Shown here: positions 19,299 through 22,692 of the stretch, piece after piece
How the letters are laid out: every line of letters starts with the position of its first letter
How positions within the stretch are numbered: position 1 is the stretch's first letter
Virus record (IMG/VR): IMGVR_UViG_3300006413_000023
Span: 1-22,692 of that record
DNA: 22,692 bases
Origin: a virus
Strand: one strand, 5' to 3'
The notes under the pieces: generated by a model
Databases searched by the model: none
Told to the model about the DNA's origin: nothing
Seen by the model: only the letters and a program-made list of their open reading frames with translations
Position numbers and translations under genes: made by a program

Positions 19299-20209
19299 TG
19301 CAACAACTATCTTTATTGGATTTTATAGTGGACAGAAGTAAACCTAAAAATGTATTTGTACTTGGTAATGGTGAATCTAGAGATGGATATGACCTAAAAC
19401 AATTTAGACAATGGGGAAAGATTTATGGGTGTAATGCACTTTATAGAGATTTCCAACCAGATGGATTAATATCAACTGATTGGGCTATGATGCACGAGGT
19501 GTATTCATCTGGTTATTGTTCTAATAACAAATGTTATTTTAGACAATGGAAACTGTTACCAGAACAATTCTTTGAGATGTTGCAATATACTGGATTAGAA
19601 CAATCAAGTATGCAACAACTAAATGAACAACTAAAGAGTTTAGAATTAGACACAGTAGATAAGTTTCTACACCAAAATGAAAAGGGTAATAAAACACAAT
19701 TAGTTTGTCACGGAATAGACCCAGAGAGATTTAAAGATGCAATATTAGAAATATTGACAAAGTTTAAAGGATTACCGAAAGGTGATGTAAGACAGAAACT
19801 AGGTAATGCTGGTTTGTGGATTACTTGGGTTGATGAAAATGACAAGGTTGAAGATTTGGATACTTTCTTTGATGGTGAGTTTATGGGTTGGAGTTCAGGC
19901 CCTACTGCTGTTAGAGTTGCAATAGAAGAGAATAAAGATACAGATAACATCTATATGTTAGGATTTGATATGCCAAGAGAGGGTAAAGTTAACAATGTAT
20001 ATAAAGATACAGATTGTTATATAACCTCTGATTGTAAATATGTGAGTCCTATGAACTGGATAGAACAACACCAAAACAATTTTAAGAAATATCCAGACAA
20101 AAAGTTTTACAGAGTTATAGATGATGGTTCTGAAATACCAGAATGGTCAGACTATGACAATGTGAAAACAATCACCTACGGAAATATGTGGGGTAGAGTG
20201 GTTGTATAA
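19298..20209 (+). CDS. Conserved marine phage protein (LGNGESRDGYDL motif)
   Basis: A 303-residue protein. The TGATG overlap at 19296-19300 favours the ATG at 19298, though a GTG at 19295 adds one residue. Early motifs are VFVLGNGESRDGYDL (about 19-33) and KIYGCNALYRDFQPDGLIST (about 41-60). These resemble nucleotide- or sugar-binding N-terminal strands of glycosyltransferase-like DUF115-type proteins. Later there is GWSSGPTAVRVAIEEN and IYMLGFDM. Proteins of this kind are common in marine T4-like phages without a proven activity; modification of DNA or surface sugars is only a guess. A late promoter box overlaps its stop. Confidence 0.7.
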   Translation: MQQLSLLDFIVDRSKPKNVFVLGNGESRDGYDLKQFRQWGKIYGCNALYRDFQPDGLISTDWAMMHEVYSSGYCSNNKCYFRQWKLLPEQFFEMLQYTGLEQSSMQQLNEQLKSLELDTVDKFLHQNEKGNKTQLVCHGIDPERFKDAILEILTKFKGLPKGDVRQKLGNAGLWITWVDENDKVEDLDTFFDGEFMGWSSGPTAVRVAIEENKDTDNIYMLGFDMPREGKVNNVYKDTDCYITSDCKYVSPMNWIEQHQNNFKKYPDKKFYRVIDDGSEIPEWSDYDNVKTITYGNMWGRVVV

Positions 20210-20212
20210 ATA
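20205..20212 (+). promoter_or_regulatory. T4-type late promoter TATAAATA before gp32
   Basis: An exact TATAAATA overlapping the stop codon of the preceding gene, 59 bases upstream of the gp32 ATG. A separate TATAAT (20248-20253) with only a weak -35 lies closer to the gene, so gp32 may be transcribed at more than one stage, as in T4. Confidence 0.65.
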
Positions 20213-20271
20213 AAACTATATTATGATTAAGTGAAGATAAAATAGCATATAATAACATACGGAGAAAATAT

Positions 20272-21162
20272 ATGTCATTAGATACTTTAAAAAAGTCTAA
20301 TTCTTTAGACAAAATACTGGCTGCAGTTGAATCAGAAAATGCACCAGTAGAAAAACAATCATATGTAGACGAGAGATTGTGGAAACCAGAACTAGATAAG
20401 TCTGGTAATGGTTATGCAGTTATTCGTTTTCTGCCTGCACCAGATGGTGAAGATATGCCTTGGGCAAAACTTTGGAATCACGCATTTCAAGGGCCAACTG
20501 GTAAGTGGTACATTGAAAACTCATTAACTACATTAAATCAAAAAGACCCAGTTTCAGAATATAATTCTAAACTGTGGAACTCTGGTGTTGAAAGTGATAA
20601 AGAAATCGCTAGAAAACAAAAGAGAAAACTACAATACTACTCAAACATATATGTAGTGTCTGACCCAAAGCACCCAGAAAATGAAGGTAAAGTTTTCTTA
20701 TTCAGATATGGTAAGAAGATTTATGATAAATTGATGGAAGCTTTGCAACCTCAGTTTGAAGATGAAACTCCAGTAAATCCATTTGATTTCTGGGAAGGTG
20801 CAAACTTCAAATTGAAAATCAGAAAGGTTGACGGATATTGGAACTACGACAAGTCAGAGTTTGATAGTCCATCAAAATTAAACGAAGATGATTCCGAATT
20901 AGATAAGGTTTGGAAGACAGAATACTCTTTAAAAGAGTTTACTGCACCATCTAACTTTAAGACTTATGATGAACTCAAAAATCGTCTTGACGATGTTCTA
21001 AGTGGAACTCAATCAACAACAAGTTCTGCCGAAGATGTAGAACTTCCTAAGACAGAAGTTGACGGAGATGACAAGTCTTATGTAGACAATGTTGTCAAAA
21101 CAACTTCTACTGAGAGTGATGATAGTTTAGATTACTTTCAGAAACTTGCAAAAGAAGCCTAA
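20272..21162 (+). CDS. 32: Single-stranded DNA-binding protein (T4 gp32-like)
   Basis: A 296-residue gp32 homologue that coats single-stranded DNA in replication, recombination and repair. The N-terminal region is basic. The OB-fold core holds YAVIRFLPAPDGEDMPWAKLW, then NHAFQGPTGKWYIENSLTTL, then KRKLQYYSNIYVVSDPKHP and GKVFLFRYGKKIYDKL. The C-terminal tail is strongly acidic (about 245-290), as required for partner binding. The protein has no cysteines, so the His-Cys3 zinc site of T4 gp32 is absent, as in cyanophage versions as I recall. It has CGGAG before its ATG, is followed directly by a strong terminator and is preceded by a late promoter box. Confidence 0.93.
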   Translation: MSLDTLKKSNSLDKILAAVESENAPVEKQSYVDERLWKPELDKSGNGYAVIRFLPAPDGEDMPWAKLWNHAFQGPTGKWYIENSLTTLNQKDPVSEYNSKLWNSGVESDKEIARKQKRKLQYYSNIYVVSDPKHPENEGKVFLFRYGKKIYDKLMEALQPQFEDETPVNPFDFWEGANFKLKIRKVDGYWNYDKSEFDSPSKLNEDDSELDKVWKTEYSLKEFTAPSNFKTYDELKNRLDDVLSGTQSTTSSAEDVELPKTEVDGDDKSYVDNVVKTTSTESDDSLDYFQKLAKEA

Positions 21163-21187
21163 GAACTTCCTTTGTTTCTCCTTATTT

Positions 21188-21221
21188 AAAGGGTGTTACT
21201 TTATTGTGACACCCTTTTTTT
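21188..21221 (+). terminator. Rho-independent terminator after gp32
   Basis: A 12-bp stem, AAAGGGTGTTAC with GTGACACCCTTT (21188-21199 / 21206-21217, one G-U pair), a 6-base loop and a T-run to 21221. It separates gp32 from the late operon that follows. Confidence 0.92.
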
Positions 21222-21236
21222 ATCCACACAGTTTTT

Positions 21237-21244
21237 TATAAATA
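21237..21244 (+). promoter_or_regulatory. T4-type late promoter TATAAATA
   Basis: An exact late octamer between the gp32 terminator and the ATG at 21261, followed by a strong AGGAGAGG ribosome binding site. No sigma-70-like -35 lies upstream, so the four genes downstream should be late only. Confidence 0.78.
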
Positions 21245-21260
21245 GTAGTAGGAGAGGCAA

Positions 21261-21707
21261 ATGGTAGACCCAATTTCAGCATTTGGTATGGCAACTGCCG
21301 CCTTCAACGCAATTAAAAAAGGTTTTGAAGTCGGCCGAGATGTAGAATCTATGTACGGAGATATCGGTAGATGGATGACCTCGTGTGAAAAAATCAATAC
21401 AGAAGTAAAAAGTGCAAAAACAAAAGGTATGAGTGTAGAAGAAGAGGCACTTGAAATATTTGCACATCAGAAAAAAGTAAAAGCAATGGAAGAGGAGTTA
21501 AGAACATTTATTAACTTATCTCACGGCCCTAACGCATGGAATGAAGTATTAAGAATTCAGGCAGATATTAGAAAGAAAAGAAGAGAAGCGATTGCGAGAA
21601 AAAAGAGAGAAAGAGAACAAATGATTATGTGGATAATGGTAGGTATAGGTTCACTATGTTCATTATGGGTAGTATTTTATATTATATGGAAAGCAATGGG
21701 ACAGTAA
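21261..21707 (+). CDS. Conserved marine phage membrane protein
   Basis: A 148-residue protein with a strong ribosome binding site. The N-terminus MVDPISAFGMATAAFNAIKK and the helical, charged middle (HQKKVKAMEEELRTFINLS, then AWNEVLRIQADIRKKRREAI) recur in marine T4-like phages as I recall. One C-terminal membrane segment (about 124-145, IMWIMVGIGSLCSLWVVFYIIW) is preceded by a very basic run (RKKREREQ), which fixes the orientation. The late promoter indicates expression with virion or lysis genes. No function is known to me. Confidence 0.78.
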   Translation: MVDPISAFGMATAAFNAIKKGFEVGRDVESMYGDIGRWMTSCEKINTEVKSAKTKGMSVEEEALEIFAHQKKVKAMEEELRTFINLSHGPNAWNEVLRIQADIRKKRREAIARKKREREQMIMWIMVGIGSLCSLWVVFYIIWKAMGQ

Positions 21708-21908
21708 ATGGTTGGTAGAAATAGAAATAGACTTGCGAAAGAAAAGGTACAGAATCGCAAAAGAATGTTTAATGGTAAAGAAGTCAAACCAGTTCGTTTC
21801 ACCAGTGATGGTGGAAAAGGTATAATGACTGGTTCTGTTGATGGTGAACTTGTATGTGATAATCTTGGTAAACCTTTACCACTGAAATCCATAGGAGCAT
21901 TAGAATGA
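21708..21908 (+). CDS. Small basic conserved hypothetical protein
   Basis: A 66-residue basic protein starting directly after the previous stop (TAAATG). The N-terminus is rich in N, R and K (MVGRNRNRLAKEKVQNRKRM). The second half is beta-like with glycines (FTSDGGKGIMTGSVDGELV). There is no membrane segment. The stop overlaps the next start (ATGA). It is part of the late operon behind the promoter at 21237. Confidence 0.65.
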   Translation: MVGRNRNRLAKEKVQNRKRMFNGKEVKPVRFTSDGGKGIMTGSVDGELVCDNLGKPLPLKSIGALE

Positions 21909-22021
21909 AATTACAAGATTTACCTCTCAAGTTAATGAGAAGTCATTGGTTCTGGATTTACTTGTTTGTTATAATATTATTTGCTTTAATAACCTTTGTT
22001 GATTTCATAACAACAATATGA
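21905..22021 (+). CDS. Single-pass membrane peptide, 38 residues
   Basis: This short gene starts in an ATGA overlap (21905-21908) and ends in another (22018-22021), bridging its neighbours exactly. The N-terminus is amphipathic with basic residues (MKLQDLPLKLMRSHW), then one hydrophobic helix (about 16-35, FWIYLFVIILFALITFVDFI) with a tiny tail. Late expression and the single-helix form would fit a small holin or virion membrane peptide, but no family evidence supports either. Confidence 0.65.
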   Translation: MKLQDLPLKLMRSHWFWIYLFVIILFALITFVDFITTI

Positions 22022-22206
22022 AGAAGTTTAAATGGACTCGTTGGCCTAAACCTAAGTCTAGGTGGAGACACGCAATACCTTATAAAAGTCCAGTTGTAAT
22101 GTGGAAAAGTGAAATGGTGTTAGTAAAGTATGAAGATATTGATGGTCAGAAAGTGCCTGTTCATATATGTAGAGGAATTAGTACCAGAAAGATACCTAAA
22201 GATTAA
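22018..22206 (+). CDS. Small basic hypothetical protein
   Basis: A 62-residue protein rich in K, R, W and P at the N-terminus (MKKFKWTRWPKPKSRWRHAI), with a beta-like second half (VVMWKSEMVLVKYEDIDGQK). It is the last gene of the late operon on this strand. Its stop TAA shares the TTAA at 22203-22206 with the stop of the convergent minus-strand gene. No function is recognised. Confidence 0.62.
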   Translation: MKKFKWTRWPKPKSRWRHAIPYKSPVVMWKSEMVLVKYEDIDGQKVPVHICRGISTRKIPKD

Positions 22207-22692
22207 CCATATTGATTTCTTATGACTTGTGAATGAAAACCGTCCACAATTTGAGAATCCATAACTATCGTCTGTTCAGATGGATTATTTTGAACATTTG
22301 TATTATTCGCATTTAAAAATGTTGGACTAGAATCTTTAATACTAGTCAGTAATTTATTATTTTCTTCTAAAAGTGCAATCATCTCGTTTGATTTTTTTTC
22401 TTGTTTAAAACTATTTTTTTGTGTTTCCATAATTAATCCTTTATTATTTTCATGTGCTTTTTTCTCTGCCTCTTCAGATATTTCATTTGCTCTTTTAGTA
22501 TGTTCCTCTTTAGTTATTGTTCCCTTTTCAAGCATTAAGTCTAGTTTTTCTATTCTTAAATTTGCTTCTTCTTGTAGTTTTTTATTTTTTTCTTGAATTT
22601 CTTTATTAGTTTGAGTATCAGTTTTAAATAATTTTTCTCCTGCGAAATCACCAAGAAGTCCACCCGCTATTGCACCTATGCCTGCACCTATG
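22203..22692 (-). CDS. Partial C-terminal part of a glycine-zipper, coiled-coil protein
   Basis: The minus-strand frame is open from the window edge (22691) to the stop at 22203-22205, 162 residues in total. An internal ATG at 22535 is probably not the start. The first visible residues, IGAGIGAIAGGLLGDFAGEKLF, form a glycine zipper that can insert in or span a membrane. A long charged coiled coil follows (NKEIQEKNKKLQEEANLRIE, then SEEAEKKAHENNKG). The end is asparagine-rich (FLNANNTNVQNN) and finishes VDGFHSQVIRNQYG. Such an arrangement is seen at the end of phage tail, tape-measure or baseplate proteins, but identity cannot be fixed without the missing N-terminus. It is the only minus-strand gene in the window. 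Confidence 0.7.
   Translation of the reverse strand, partial: IGAGIGAIAGGLLGDFAGEKLFKTDTQTNKEIQEKNKKLQEEANLRIEKLDLMLEKGTITKEEHTKRANEISEEAEKKAHENNKGLIMETQKNSFKQEKKSNEMIALLEENNKLLTSIKDSSPTFLNANNTNVQNNPSEQTIVMDSQIVDGFHSQVIRNQYG

Overview
The window is about 30% GC, gene-dense and almost entirely on the + strand. It comes from a T4-like myovirus of the marine pelagimyophage type (phages of SAR11, or of streamlined marine methylotrophs such as OM43). The evidence is a T4-type replication and late-transcription set (gp61 primase, RNase H, gp33, gp59, gp32), TATAAATA late promoters, phoH, a phage bS21, and a permuted two-piece tmRNA whose tag (ANDNFASQDFALAA) is of the alphaproteobacterial type. The host cannot be settled from this sequence alone.

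Layout. 1-3267: conserved phage proteins, an overlapping inner/outer spanin pair, a DUF1353 protein and a small membrane protein. 3268-7741: a coiled-coil membrane protein behind an early-type plus a late-type promoter, then a consensus promoter driving primase, cobalamin-dependent ribonucleotide reductase, a zinc-ribbon peptide, a PD-(D/E)XK nuclease and a methyltransferase in an overlapping run. 7735-9008: a 34-bp tandem repeat followed by small early-type genes behind consensus promoters. 9009-11608: small genes, ribosomal protein bS21, RNase H and a conserved phage protein. 11611-16491: a SleB-type hydrolase, conserved phage proteins, a secreted SoxYZ-like carrier, phoH, a tiny lipoprotein, an M15 peptidase and a RecB-like nuclease. 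16442-16990: a promoter, the permuted tmRNA, a pqqA-like peptide gene and a strong terminator. 17010-21221: gp33, gp59, three unknown genes, a conserved 304-residue protein and gp32, closed by a terminator. 21237-22206: a late promoter and four small genes. 22203-22692: a convergent partial gene on the minus strand.

The most striking content is a probable pair of auxiliary metabolic genes. One is a fused, secreted SoxYZ-like carrier of the type found with quinoprotein (PQQ) dehydrogenases. The other is a 25-residue PqqA-like peptide, the precursor of the PQQ cofactor. Together they suggest that the phage supports PQQ-dependent periplasmic alcohol (methanol) oxidation during infection. bS21 and tmRNA point to intervention in host translation. 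Ribonucleotide reductase, nucleases, primase, gp59, gp32 and RNase H serve DNA replication. Two cell-wall hydrolases and two candidate outer-membrane lipoproteins form a layered lysis set. There are no conventional tRNA genes, CRISPR arrays or insertion sequences that I can see.
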